Source of the DNA: Actinoalloteichus hymeniacidonis
GTDB lineage: Bacteria > Actinomycetota > Actinomycetes > Mycobacteriales > Pseudonocardiaceae
Assembly (NCBI RefSeq): GCF_014203365.1
Contig: NZ_JACHIS010000001.1
Span: 5,146,001-5,210,000 of the forward strand
Direction: 5' to 3'
DNA length: 64,000 nucleotides
In this document: one piece after another, positions 45,437 to 54,099 of the stretch
Position numbering within the stretch: the stretch's first letter is position 1
How the letters are laid out: the number at the start of each line of letters is the position of its first letter
Translations under genes and position numbers: made by a program
The notes under the pieces: generated by a model
Database searches by the model: none
Seen by the model: the letters and a program-made list of their open reading frames with translations, nothing else
Told to the model about the DNA's origin: nothing

Positions 45437-45479
45437 TTCGCGCGAAGATCCCAGCGGAGGCGACGTTCAAATCTCGAGA

Positions 45480-46457
45480 TCAGTGGCTCGGCCCGTAGCG
45501 GGTGGCGATCCCCTCGGCGCGACCGTGCAGCGTGGTGCGCAGCCACTGCGGGGTCAAGGCTTCCGCGTCCGTGGCAAGCGTCCATAACGCCCATTCCGCG
45601 TGTCGCGAATCCTGGAAATCGGCCTCCAGCCGCAGCCAGCCGTCCGCGTCGGCTTCCTCGGCGCGGACGGCGAGCGCGGTCCGCGCCAGCTCAGCCCGCC
45701 GCGCCGGATGCAACCGCAGCAGCACGGTGACCTGCTCGCCGCCAGACCGAAAGCTCGTGCTGCGTGCCCGCCAGGTGTGGTCCAGGTCGATACGGTCGGG
45801 TCGTTGAGCAGGCTCCGTCAACTCCTCGGCGGCCAGGATCCGAGCCAGCCGGTAGGTGCGGTCCGCACCGGACCGAGTGGCGAGTAGGTAGCCCTGTCCG
45901 CGTGCCGTGACCAGCCCGATCGGGTCCACCGTCCGCCACTTCGGATCCTGGTTCACGGCTGTGTAATGGATGCGTAGTCGATGGCCCGCGAGCACCGCGC
46001 GCCGAACCTCGGTCATCACGGCGTCGGGGACCTCCTCCTCGGCGCCTCGGGCGCGGGAGAGCAGATCGGCCGCTGGTTCGACGAGCAATCGGCGAGCCGC
46101 ATCGGCCGAGGTAGATCGATAGCTGTCGGGCAATGCATCGACCACCTTGCGCATCGCCGAGGCCAGCGCGGAACCGAGACCGAAGGCCTGCGCACCGCTG
46201 CGAGACCCGGCGACCAACAGGGCTAGCGCCTCGTCGTGGTTCAGCCCGGTGAGATCGGTCCGGAAATCGGACAACAATACGAAACCGCCGTGCCGACCGC
46301 GCTCCGCGTAGACCGGCACGCCTGCAGCAGACAGCGCCTCGATGTCGCGCAGCACGGTGCGGGTCGAGACCTCCAGCTCGCCTGCTATCGCCGCCGCGGA
46401 CAACCGCCCGCGCTGGCGGAGCAGCAACACCAACGAGATCAGCCGGTCGGCGCGCAT
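45480..46457 (-). CDS. YafY-type HTH/WYL-domain transcriptional regulator (copy 2)
   Basis: 325 residues. The HTH contains SAAAIAGELEVSTRTVLRDIE, and the WYL region contains WRTVDPIGLVTARGQGYLLATRSG followed by RTYRLARILAAEE. A WCX domain closes the protein. It is divergent from the Rid-family gene across an 83-bp gap occupied by a 35-bp perfect dyad that begins 12 bp upstream of its own ATG, so it should repress both genes through that site. Confidence 0.92.
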   Translation of the reverse strand: MRADRLISLVLLLRQRGRLSAAAIAGELEVSTRTVLRDIEALSAAGVPVYAERGRHGGFVLLSDFRTDLTGLNHDEALALLVAGSRSGAQAFGLGSALASAMRKVVDALPDSYRSTSADAARRLLVEPAADLLSRARGAEEEVPDAVMTEVRRAVLAGHRLRIHYTAVNQDPKWRTVDPIGLVTARGQGYLLATRSGADRTYRLARILAAEELTEPAQRPDRIDLDHTWRARSTSFRSGGEQVTVLLRLHPARRAELARTALAVRAEEADADGWLRLEADFQDSRHAEWALWTLATDAEALTPQWLRTTLHGRAEGIATRYGPSH

Positions 46458-46469
46458 TCGAAGAAGTTA

Positions 46470-46504
46470 CCGGAATACACGACACAGGATGTCGTGTATT
46501 CCGG
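46470..46504. promoter_or_regulatory. perfect 15-bp-arm operator between wyl and rid genes
   Basis: CCGGAATACACGACA and its exact complement TGTCGTGTATTCCGG flank CAGGA. It lies 12 bp before the WYL regulator start and 36 bp before the Rid start, covering both expected promoters. Confidence 0.88.
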
Positions 46505-46540
46505 GAAGGCTCGCCTCATCACAACCGAGAGGAAGCCCCC

Positions 46541-46942
46541 ATGGCACACACCATCGTCAACCCCGCCGGTCTACACAATCCGGTTCCGCGTGGTTACAGC
46601 CACACCGCCGCTATCTCCGCGGATACGGGTCTGGTGTTGATCGCGGGTCAGTACGGATCGACCCCGGATGGCGAGATCGTCTCGTCCGACTTCACCGAGC
46701 AGGTCGAGCAGACCTTCCGCAACATCGGTGTCGCCTTGGCCGCGCACGGGCTCGATCTCGGCCACGTCGTCCAACTCCGGACCTATGTGGTGAACCACGA
46801 CGTCGGCAAGCTCGGGCCGATCGCCGCAGCTGTACGGAAGAACTGGGGCGAGAATCCGCCCACGCAGACCCTCATCGGAGTCGCAGGCCTGGCCACGCCC
46901 GACGTGCTGTTCGAGGTCGAGGCGTTGGCCGCCCGCCCCTGA
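46541..46942 (+). CDS. Rid-family (YjgF/YER057c/UK114) protein
   Basis: 133 residues, with GAGAGGAAG before the ATG. Family features are HTAAISADTGLVLIAGQYG, the QVEQTFRNIGVALAAHGLDL helix and DVLFEVEALA at the end. RidA proper hydrolyses reactive imines using an arginine in the PARSxVEV segment; here the aligned stretch reads PTQTLIGV, so that arginine seems to be replaced and imine deaminase activity is doubtful. It probably belongs to another Rid subgroup. Control by the divergent WYL regulator is indicated by the shared dyad. Confidence 0.85.
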   Translation: MAHTIVNPAGLHNPVPRGYSHTAAISADTGLVLIAGQYGSTPDGEIVSSDFTEQVEQTFRNIGVALAAHGLDLGHVVQLRTYVVNHDVGKLGPIAAAVRKNWGENPPTQTLIGVAGLATPDVLFEVEALAARP

Positions 46943-46962
46943 CCCGCAACCGACGGCGGACA

Positions 46963-46987
46963 CCCGCCGAGCAGTGAGCTCGGCGGG
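46963..46987. terminator. bidirectional terminator hairpin
   Basis: Perfect 10-bp arms CCCGCCGAGC / GCTCGGCGGG with a 5-nt loop, 20 bp after the Rid stop codon and 55 bp from the convergent mpaB-like stop. Confidence 0.7.
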
Positions 46988-47041
46988 CGTCTCCCGTTGG
47001 TCGGGCGATCCAGGCGCCATGCCTAACGATCGGCATCGGTC

Positions 47042-48223
47042 TCACGCTGCGGCGGCGTGCTCCTGGTACGCGGTCGGGTCGGGGAGGGCCGCGATGAGAC
47101 CGTTGAAGGCGCGGATGCCCGCTTCCTCGGCCGTCTGCAAAGCACCCGGAAGCTGCAACTGGTGGCTGCGCGCTTTCGCCTCGCCTGCGGCAAGCAGGGG
47201 CAGCACCGCCGTGACGGGCGATTCGGGAATGCCCAGTGCATCGGCGGTGGCCGCGCCGTGGAAAGACCGGGTCACCGCATGGACCAGATCGCGCCAACCC
47301 GTAGCGTCCATCGGTGACTGCGGTTGGGCGGCAAGCGTGGTGATCGCGGCGTCGAGCAGCGCCCCAACCAGCGCCCTGCTGTCGTCGTCCGGCGGGGCGG
47401 TCGTCGAGTCGAGCAAATCCAGCAGTTCCGCCGCCTGCTCGTGGTTCTCGATGCCGAGGAAGAATCGTTCGTCGAGCCCGAGTAGCCGCGCCACGTACCA
47501 CCAGTACCGGTAGAGACGGGACTGTTCCTCCTGAGTCAGCGAGTAGCCGATGCCCGCCAGGAAGTTGAAGGGCACCACGGTGAAGTCGAGCCAGGTGCGC
47601 GCGATATCGGCCTGGTTGATCGGCACTCCCCACCGGCCTGCTTCCCACCCATGCGCGGTGGCCGTGGCTCGAACCCGCGCATGCAGCAACCGGACCTGCA
47701 CCGTCTGCACATAGCCCGGGGCGCCACGCAGCAGACCGCCGGGCAGGATCGCCGACGCATTCCACAGCCCGGTCTCGGCGAGCCGACGCGGCGCGGTCGA
47801 GGTCAACCGACCGGTGCCGACCAGCAATCTCGCAATCGACGGAGAACTATAGGTGTGGACCAACGATCCGCAGGAGAACGCCAGATTGCTCCAGTGAAAC
47901 GGCACCGCGAGCGAGGTCCGATCGCCGTCCGCCAGCTGCATCGTGGAAACCCACTCGGGCAAGGTCTCCACCTGGGCGAGCAGCGCGTCGACGGCGGGCG
48001 GCGCATCCGACACAGCCGCTCGCCCCTCGGCGAGACCGCGCTGTAGTGCAACGCGAGCGGATCGACCCAACTCGTCGAACTCGACGATGACGGCATCGGC
48101 CAGCGGATCCCCCACCTGCAGCATCCGCAGGATGAAGTCGAACCGATCCCCGTGGCGGGCCCGGGCGGCAGCGGGATCCACGATCCGCTCCGGCATCGGC
48201 GAGACGTCGTTCAAGATGGTCAT
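47042..48223 (-). CDS. MpaB/DUF2236-family oxygenase-like protein
   Basis: 393 residues, largely helical. The family core HARVRATATAHGWEAGRWGV then PINQADIARTWLDFT is clear; related proteins include fungal MpaB and bacterial latex-clearing protein, which are haem or metal oxygenases that cleave hydrocarbon chains. Histidine and aspartate of this core are the probable metal/haem ligands. No ribosome site is visible before the chosen ATG. Copy C of the shared GGGGATC-N6-CCGTGGTT element ends 23 bp upstream, linking it to XRE copy 3 and the SDR gene 10 kb away. Substrate unknown. Confidence 0.82.
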   Translation of the reverse strand: MTILNDVSPMPERIVDPAAARARHGDRFDFILRMLQVGDPLADAVIVEFDELGRSARVALQRGLAEGRAAVSDAPPAVDALLAQVETLPEWVSTMQLADGDRTSLAVPFHWSNLAFSCGSLVHTYSSPSIARLLVGTGRLTSTAPRRLAETGLWNASAILPGGLLRGAPGYVQTVQVRLLHARVRATATAHGWEAGRWGVPINQADIARTWLDFTVVPFNFLAGIGYSLTQEEQSRLYRYWWYVARLLGLDERFFLGIENHEQAAELLDLLDSTTAPPDDDSRALVGALLDAAITTLAAQPQSPMDATGWRDLVHAVTRSFHGAATADALGIPESPVTAVLPLLAAGEAKARSHQLQLPGALQTAEEAGIRAFNGLIAALPDPTAYQEHAAAA

Positions 48224-48246
48224 GAGGTCGTTTCTATTCGCCCCGA

Positions 48247-48276
48247 GCCGGGACAACCACGGACTTCCGATCCCCC
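48247..48276 (-). promoter_or_regulatory. shared GGGGATC-N6-CCGTGGTT element, copy C (before the mpaB-like gene)
   Basis: Minus-strand copy facing the mpaB-like gene and ending 23 bp before its ATG. It differs from copy A at four of 30 positions. The rest of the 294-bp gap to the ABC gene on the other side shows no other clear site. Confidence 0.6.
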
Positions 48277-48517
48277 TCTCGGCACGAACCTCCGGCACGG
48301 TCGTGGATCTTCGGAGGCGTTGCAGGGCACCGCGCCACACGATTGCCGCCGGGTCCGCTCAAGCGCCGACCTCGGCGATCGGTCGCGGAACAGATTTAGC
48401 GGTGCCGATTCACCGAGCAGTCTGCTGTCGCGCGAACCAGCGGAGTACCGTCTCGATCGGTGCGCCGGGAAGTCTGGTCGGCATGGTGTGATCGTTGTCG
48501 TCGAGAGGAACGAGCCC

Positions 48518-49438
48518 ATGGCCGCTTCATCGGACGCTGCCTGCCCAGCAGATCCACCTGCGATAGATCTGCGGGGACTCACCAAACGCTTCGGGCGTAC
48601 AACGGCTGTCGAGGACCTCTCGCTCACCGTCGGACGCGGCGAGGTCTTCGGCTTCCTAGGACCCAATGGCGCGGGCAAATCGACGACGATTCGGATCCTG
48701 CTGGGCCTGGTCCGGGCCTCCGCAGGCAGCGCCACGTTGTTCGGCGACGATGTCCGAGACGTCCGGCGGGCGCATCGCCATGTCGCCTACGTGCCCGCCG
48801 ATGTGTCGCTGTGGCCCTCGCTGACCGGCGCCGAGATCCTCCGGTTACTCGAACGGACCGGTTCCGCGGTCGATCACGAGTATCGAGGCCTACTGGTCGA
48901 GCGGTTCGCTCTCGACCTCGACCGCGCGGCCAAGACCTACTCCACGGGCAACCGTCAGAAGGTCGCGCTGATCGCCGCGTTCGCCACTCGAGCGCCGCTA
49001 CTCATCCTCGACGAACCGACCAGCGGTCTCGATCCGCTGATGGATCGCGAGTTCCGTCGGTGTGTCATCGAGGCTCGGGACCGAGGTCAGACGGTGTTTC
49101 TCAGTTCGCATCTGCTCGACGAGGTGGAGGCGCTGTGTGACCGCGTCGCGATCCTGCGGTCCGGCCGCTTGGTGGAGGTCGCTCGGATCGCGGAGCTGCG
49201 GCGACTCCGTCGGACGGAGGTCGAGGTGTCCTTCACGGGCCAGCCACCAGACCTGACCCGGACGCCCGGCGTCCTGGAGACGCAGGACCTCGGCGACTCG
49301 CGGCTCCGCTTCACGTTGTCGGGGGCGGCCGCCCCAGCGTTACGCACGCTCGCTTCCTCCGAGATCCAGACGATCGAGGTCCGAGTTCCGACGCTGGAGG
49401 AGATCTTCCTCGAGTACTACGGCGGGCAGGACCGATGA
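48518..49438 (+). CDS. ABC exporter ATP-binding protein
   Basis: 306 residues. Walker A is GPNGAGKST (48-56) and Walker B LLILDEPTSGLD; the H-loop is SSHLLDEVE. The signature is degenerate (YSTGNRQKV instead of LSGGQ), common in the exporter subgroup that includes antibiotic and polyketide efflux ATPases. The C-terminal extension ends in TLEEIFLEYY. The permease gene overlaps its stop (ATGA). GAGAGG lies upstream of the chosen ATG; an in-frame open region further upstream has no homology. Confidence 0.9.
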   Translation: MAASSDAACPADPPAIDLRGLTKRFGRTTAVEDLSLTVGRGEVFGFLGPNGAGKSTTIRILLGLVRASAGSATLFGDDVRDVRRAHRHVAYVPADVSLWPSLTGAEILRLLERTGSAVDHEYRGLLVERFALDLDRAAKTYSTGNRQKVALIAAFATRAPLLILDEPTSGLDPLMDREFRRCVIEARDRGQTVFLSSHLLDEVEALCDRVAILRSGRLVEVARIAELRRLRRTEVEVSFTGQPPDLTRTPGVLETQDLGDSRLRFTLSGAAAPALRTLASSEIQTIEVRVPTLEEIFLEYYGGQDR

Positions 49439-51072
49439 TTCTGGAGGAGTCGACCGCAAGGCGACCGTCGGCGCAGACGAATCGGCTGACACCGCTACGC
49501 GCTATCGCCGCCCTGTACTTCCGGCAATCGCGCCGTAGTGCGGTCGCGGTCTTGGCCGTCGTGGCCGGGCTCTCCGGCCTGGTGGCAGCTCAGTTCGAGA
49601 CCATGTTCGCTGGCGCACTCGACGCCCGGGCGCTGGTGGAACTGACGGGGAATCCGGCGATTCGCATCATCTTCGGTACGCCGCTGGCTCTGGACGATCC
49701 TGGCGGATTCACGGTCTGGCGGACGGGCATACCCGTCACAGTGCTGGTGGGAGTGTGGGCCTGCCTGATCGCGATTCGTCTCACCCGAGGGGAAGAAGAG
49801 GCCGGGCGTTCAGACCTTCTTCTAGCTGGGCGAACGACCCGCGCCGAGGCGGTGGCGCTATCCCTCCTGGTGCTCGTCTGCTGTCTTCTCGCCATCGGCG
49901 TGGTGCTCGCTGGAACGCTCGTTCTCACCGGGACAGCCGTGGTCGGGTCGGTATTGCATGCCGCCGGATTGTTCGGTGTCGGCATGGGCTTCGCCGCTCT
50001 CGGCACGTTGTGCGCGCAGATCCTTCCCTCGCGAGCAGGCGCGACAGGACTGAGCATCGGACTGTTGGTGGCTGCGATGTTGGCGAGGATGGTCGCCGAC
50101 GGGATCGAGAACGTGGACTGGCTGCGATGGCTAACGCCCTTCGGAGTCGTGGGCGAAGTGGGTCCGTACTGGCACGATCGGTCCGCCCCGCTCATCGTCC
50201 TGTTTCTATTACCTGTGTTGTTCGCCGGGGCCGCGCTCGCCATCGCTCGGGAACGTGACATCGGCACCGGGGTCCTATCGCCTACTGCGCGACGGCCATC
50301 GCGGATGATGTTCCTCGGGTCGCTCGGTGCTTTCGCGATCCGACGAGCGCTGCCAGCGCTGGCGGGTTGGGCGATCGGGCTCGCGGCGTTCGCTGGGCTG
50401 CTTGGCATGCTGGCCATCTCGATCGTCGACTTCCTCGCCGGTAGTGCCCGGTTCACCGAGTTGGCCGCCGCTGCCGGGTTCGGTCTGTTGAACGCCACCA
50501 GCGGTTACGCCGCGACGATGTTCGTGCTGCTCTCGATTCCGGTGAGCTGCTTCGCGGCGACACGCATTGCCGCCATGCGGGAGGACGAACACAGCGGCCG
50601 ATCGATTCCGCTGTTCGCGACGGCGGTGTCCCGGCAATGGCTCGTGGCCGTCGAGTTCGTGATCAGTCTGTTCGGTGCGATTTTCCTGTTCTGTGTGATC
50701 GGTGCCGCGATGTGGTGGGGAACCCGCGTCATCCAGGCACCGCTGAGTCTGGGGCAGGCTCTCACGGGGGCTTTCAATCTGCTGCCGATCGCGCTGTTGT
50801 GCCTCGGAGCTGCGACCGCCGCGCTCGGTTGGCTCCCTCGACATGTCTTGGCGATCGGCTGTCTACCGGTGACCGCGGGTTTCCTGCTCGACGTCCTCGC
50901 CGAGAGCACCGGCGCTCCGGCGTGGGTGCGTGATCTCTCCCCGTTCGCCCATCTTGCGGCGGTTCCGCACTCCCCGCCGGATGGGGCGGGGTTCGCCGCC
51001 CTGTCGGTGATCGCCCTACTCCTGGCGATTCTCGGTGGTGTCGGTCATGCACGTAGAGACCTCGGTGGCTGA
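49435..51072 (+). CDS. large ABC exporter permease (about 12 helices)
   Basis: 545 residues with roughly twelve hydrophobic segments in two similar halves, as in fused permeases of actinobacterial polyketide and ionophore exporters. FRQSRRSAVAVLAVVAGLSG starts the first half, and a second N-terminal-like cytoplasmic loop (RMMFLGSLGAFAIRRALPAL) starts the second. TRGEEEAGRSDLLLAGRTTR is the probable coupling loop. It pairs with the overlapping ATPase gene. It ends 15 bp from the convergent GbsR/MarR gene. Cargo is not evident. Confidence 0.88.
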   Translation: MILEESTARRPSAQTNRLTPLRAIAALYFRQSRRSAVAVLAVVAGLSGLVAAQFETMFAGALDARALVELTGNPAIRIIFGTPLALDDPGGFTVWRTGIPVTVLVGVWACLIAIRLTRGEEEAGRSDLLLAGRTTRAEAVALSLLVLVCCLLAIGVVLAGTLVLTGTAVVGSVLHAAGLFGVGMGFAALGTLCAQILPSRAGATGLSIGLLVAAMLARMVADGIENVDWLRWLTPFGVVGEVGPYWHDRSAPLIVLFLLPVLFAGAALAIARERDIGTGVLSPTARRPSRMMFLGSLGAFAIRRALPALAGWAIGLAAFAGLLGMLAISIVDFLAGSARFTELAAAAGFGLLNATSGYAATMFVLLSIPVSCFAATRIAAMREDEHSGRSIPLFATAVSRQWLVAVEFVISLFGAIFLFCVIGAAMWWGTRVIQAPLSLGQALTGAFNLLPIALLCLGAATAALGWLPRHVLAIGCLPVTAGFLLDVLAESTGAPAWVRDLSPFAHLAAVPHSPPDGAGFAALSVIALLLAILGGVGHARRDLGG

Positions 51073-51087
51073 TCCGCTCCCCTGTCG

Positions 51088-51555
51088 TCAGTCTCCTCCG
51101 GCACGCTCGATTCGCTCGGCGTTCCATCGGTCGATGACCTTCGGAAGTTCGACCATGAGGTAGCCGTAGAAGTCACGCATCGCGATGAGCCGACGACCGG
51201 AGATGCTGTCCTCGCCTGCCGCGTCGATTCCGTGCTGTGCCGCGTCCTGCATGACCTTGAGAGTCGAGTTCTTGCTGGACATCAGGGTTGTCCATGCGTC
51301 ATCGCGGAAACGGAAGTGTTCTCGACGACTCCCGGGAGCAGGTACCCGCTCGATGAGCCCCACGGTGACCAGATTCTTGATGGCGGTCGACACCGTGCCG
51401 GGGCTGATCTGCAGCCAGTCCGCCAGTTCACCTGCGGTGACCGTCTCCTGGTCGGCGAATAGCAATGCACTCATCACCCGGGCGGTCATCCGCTGCATTC
51501 CGCCTTGGGTGAGCGTCAGCGCGAGCCGTTCGGCGGCCTGCATCGGGTCGTTCAT
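51088..51555 (-). CDS. GbsR/MarR-family transcriptional regulator
   Basis: 155 residues with AAGGAG four nt before the ATG. The winged HTH is VTAGELADWLQISPGTVSTA followed by LVTVGLIERVPAPGSRREHF; the C-terminal helices form the dimer interface. It is divergent from the three-gene ABC operon at 51633 across only 77 bp, so it should control that operon, probably in response to the exported compound. A 13-bp dyad AGGTT-TTG-AACCT lies in the gap. Confidence 0.9.
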   Translation of the reverse strand: MNDPMQAAERLALTLTQGGMQRMTARVMSALLFADQETVTAGELADWLQISPGTVSTAIKNLVTVGLIERVPAPGSRREHFRFRDDAWTTLMSSKNSTLKVMQDAAQHGIDAAGEDSISGRRLIAMRDFYGYLMVELPKVIDRWNAERIERAGGD

Positions 51556-51585
51556 CACTCTCCTTCGATGTCCGCCACATCGTAT

Positions 51586-51598
51586 AGGTTTTGAACCT
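51586..51598. promoter_or_regulatory. AGGTT-N3-AACCT dyad in the gbsR/ABC gap
   Basis: Perfect 5-bp arms located 31 bp from the regulator start and 35 bp from the ABC start. A candidate binding site for the GbsR/MarR protein; a TTGAAC hexamer overlaps it on the ABC side. Confidence 0.4.
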
Positions 51599-51632
51599 TC
51601 GCAAAAGTGCAAACATTGAGTACGGTGTAGGC

Positions 51633-52496
51633 ATGGCTGTGATCGAGGTCGACGACCTCACCTTCACCTACCCCGGCGCAACGGAAGCAGCGGTGCGAGG
51701 AATGGACTTCACCGTTGACGCCGGTGAGATCTTCGGATTCCTCGGACCGAGTGGGGCCGGGAAATCGACGACCCAGAAGATCCTGATAGGCCTGCTGACC
51801 GGACATGGCGGTTCGGTCTCGGTATGGGGCCGTGAGCCGGAAGCCTGGGGTCAGGACTACTACCAACGCGTCGGCGTGTCCTTCGAACTGCCCAACCACT
51901 ATCAGAAGCTCACGGCGCTGGAGAACCTGTCGTTCTTCGCCTCGCTCTACGACCGGCCCACGCGGGACCCGCTGGAACTACTCGACGCCGTGGGCCTCGC
52001 AGCCGATGCGAATACCCGGGTCTCGCGTTTCTCCAAGGGCATGCAGATGCGTCTCGTCCTCGTGCGTTCGCTGCTGCATGACGCCGACCTGTTGTTCCTC
52101 GACGAGCCGACATCCGGGCTCGACCCGGTCAACGCACGCAATGTCAGAGACATCGTCCTCGCCGAGAGAGCACGCGGAAAGACGATCTTCTTGACCACCC
52201 ACGACATGGCGACCGCAGACCAACTCTGTGACCGAGTCGCCTTCGTCGTCGACGGCAAGATCATGGTGCTCGACTCGCCTCGGCAACTGAAGGTCCAGCG
52301 CAGTCAACGCCAAGTGCGGGTGGAGTACCGGGATGCAGCACAGACGCTGCATTCCCGCGTCTTCCCGCTCGACTCGCTGGCTGACGATGCGGACTTCCAC
52401 ACGCTATTGCGCACCAAGCAGGTCGAGACCATCCACAGTGGCGAAGCCACCCTCGATGACGTCTTCGTGGAGGCCACCGGCCGGAGCGTGGCATGA
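51633..52496 (+). CDS. ABC exporter ATP-binding protein (Rv2688c-like layout)
   Basis: 287 residues. Walker A is GPSGAGKST (38-46), signature FSKGMQMRL, Walker B LLFLDEPTSGLD and H-loop TTHDMATA. It heads an operon with two separate permease genes, a layout like the mycobacterial Rv2686c-Rv2688c fluoroquinolone exporter. The following permease gene overlaps by 4 nt. Control by the divergent GbsR/MarR regulator is likely. Confidence 0.9.
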   Translation: MAVIEVDDLTFTYPGATEAAVRGMDFTVDAGEIFGFLGPSGAGKSTTQKILIGLLTGHGGSVSVWGREPEAWGQDYYQRVGVSFELPNHYQKLTALENLSFFASLYDRPTRDPLELLDAVGLAADANTRVSRFSKGMQMRLVLVRSLLHDADLLFLDEPTSGLDPVNARNVRDIVLAERARGKTIFLTTHDMATADQLCDRVAFVVDGKIMVLDSPRQLKVQRSQRQVRVEYRDAAQTLHSRVFPLDSLADDADFHTLLRTKQVETIHSGEATLDDVFVEATGRSVA

Positions 52497-53203
52497 AACG
52501 ACTCGGGACCGCGCTGCGCTTAGAGCTCACCCTCCAGATCCGGTACCGATTCCTACACGCGGCAGTGTTCTCCGGCGTGCTCTGGCTGGCGCTGCTCCTG
52601 CCGATGTCCGACGAACTGCGGTCCGTGGTCAGTCCGTATGTGATCTTCGGTGACCTACTGATCGTCGGGTTCTTCTTCGTCGCAGGTGCCGTCTTCTTCG
52701 AGAAGGGCGAACGGACGTTGAACGCCGTGGTGAGCACGCCGTTGCGGTTCCACGAATACCTTGCTTCGAAGGTGATCGTGTTGACCGGACTCTCCGCCCT
52801 CTTGGCGGTGTTCATCACGACGGTGACACACGGGGTCGACTATCACCTGCCACTGCTGCTCGTGGGTACGACGCTGGGCACCGTGCTGATGTTGCTGGTC
52901 GGCTTCCTCACGGTCCTGCCGTTCCGATCGATCAGTGACTGGTTCATGCCCGCCGTCATCCCGATCGCGGTCTTCAACCTGCCGCTCCTCGGCTACGCCG
53001 GGCTGTGGGAAACACCGTGGCTCTATCCGCTTCCGACCTACGGCCCGTTGCTGTTCCTCGGCGCGGCCTTCGAACAGACGACGTTGACCGGCTGGCAGAT
53101 CGGTTACGGCCTGGTTTACCCGATCCTTTTCACCTTCGGGCTATCGCTCGTGGCCAGAAGACTCTTCGACCGGTATCTCGTCGCCAGAACAGGTGGCTCG
53201 TGA
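52493..53203 (+). CDS. ABC exporter permease 1
   Basis: 236 residues, six hydrophobic segments, with the amphipathic start KRLGTALRLELTLQIRYRFL typical of this family and the coupling region FEKGERTLNAVVSTPLRFHE. Its ATG overlaps the ATPase stop, and the second permease gene starts one base after its stop. It should form a heterodimeric channel with permease 2. Confidence 0.88.
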   Translation: MKRLGTALRLELTLQIRYRFLHAAVFSGVLWLALLLPMSDELRSVVSPYVIFGDLLIVGFFFVAGAVFFEKGERTLNAVVSTPLRFHEYLASKVIVLTGLSALLAVFITTVTHGVDYHLPLLLVGTTLGTVLMLLVGFLTVLPFRSISDWFMPAVIPIAVFNLPLLGYAGLWETPWLYPLPTYGPLLFLGAAFEQTTLTGWQIGYGLVYPILFTFGLSLVARRLFDRYLVARTGGS

Positions 53204-53204
53204 C

Positions 53205-53936
53205 ATGGCAAGGGCTCTGACGGTCTTCGCCCGCAACGACCTTCGCGGAGCGCGGCGCGACCCGCTCATCATCGGGATGATCCTCGCGCCCTTGGTGTGG
53301 ATCGCCACCGTTCGGTTCGGCACTCCACCGGTAACGCGCATGCTCGCGGAGAACACCGGATTCGACCTCACGTCGTACTACCCGCTGATACTGGTCGGGT
53401 TCCTCCTGCTCACCAGCCCGATCGTGATCGGAGGTGTTACCGCGCTGCTGCTGCTCGACGAGCGGGACGCAGGCACACTCACGGCCATGCGGGTCACCCC
53501 CGTTTCGCCGGGGGACTACCTGGCCTACCGATCGATTACCGCAGTCGGCGTCACGCTGATATTCGTTCTCGGCACGATGTCGGCGAGCGGCATCCTCCCA
53601 CTCGCGCTGCTGCCGTCGCTCGTTCCGATCGGTGTACTGACCGGCCAGTCCACCCTGGTGATCGCATTGGCCATCCTGCAGATGGCCAAGAACAAGGTCG
53701 AAGGCCTCGCCGCGCTGCGCGGGATGGGCATCGTGATCGCGGGCTTACCGCTGCTGCCCGCCTTCATCGAAGCACCCTGGAGCCTCGTCTTCGGAATCGT
53801 GCCCACCTACTGGCCTGCCCAGGCGTTCATCGCCGCGAGTGACGGGACCACCTGGTGGCCGTATCTCGTCGGCGGCATCGTCTACCAGACGCTGCTGCTC
53901 TGGCCGCTGTATCGGCGGTTCGGACAGAGCATGTAG
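53205..53936 (+). CDS. ABC exporter permease 2
   Basis: 243 residues, six hydrophobic segments; DERDAGTLTAMRVTPVSPGD is the coupling loop and aligns in position with the one in permease 1. I chose the ATG one base after the preceding stop; a GTG at 53193 would add four residues and overlap that gene. Last gene of the exporter operon. No convincing terminator follows. Confidence 0.88.
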   Translation: MARALTVFARNDLRGARRDPLIIGMILAPLVWIATVRFGTPPVTRMLAENTGFDLTSYYPLILVGFLLLTSPIVIGGVTALLLLDERDAGTLTAMRVTPVSPGDYLAYRSITAVGVTLIFVLGTMSASGILPLALLPSLVPIGVLTGQSTLVIALAILQMAKNKVEGLAALRGMGIVIAGLPLLPAFIEAPWSLVFGIVPTYWPAQAFIAASDGTTWWPYLVGGIVYQTLLLWPLYRRFGQSM

Positions 53937-54099
53937 TCGGTCATCTCGATTACCCGGGCCGACCCTGCCCGATCCCGGCCACCGGCCCGACATGCCCTGA
54001 TGCAGGCCGATCGGGATCGCCGATGCTGCTGGTACCGACCATTTCGAAATCGCCATGTGCATATGAGGGTTCCGCTCGGCTAGCGTCGTCGACGACATC

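Noticed and set aside
53937-54060. CGATCCCG/CGGGATCG inverted repeat after the ABC operon
   Set aside because: Eight-bp arms separated by about 39 bp are expected by chance at this base composition; no clear stem-loop.
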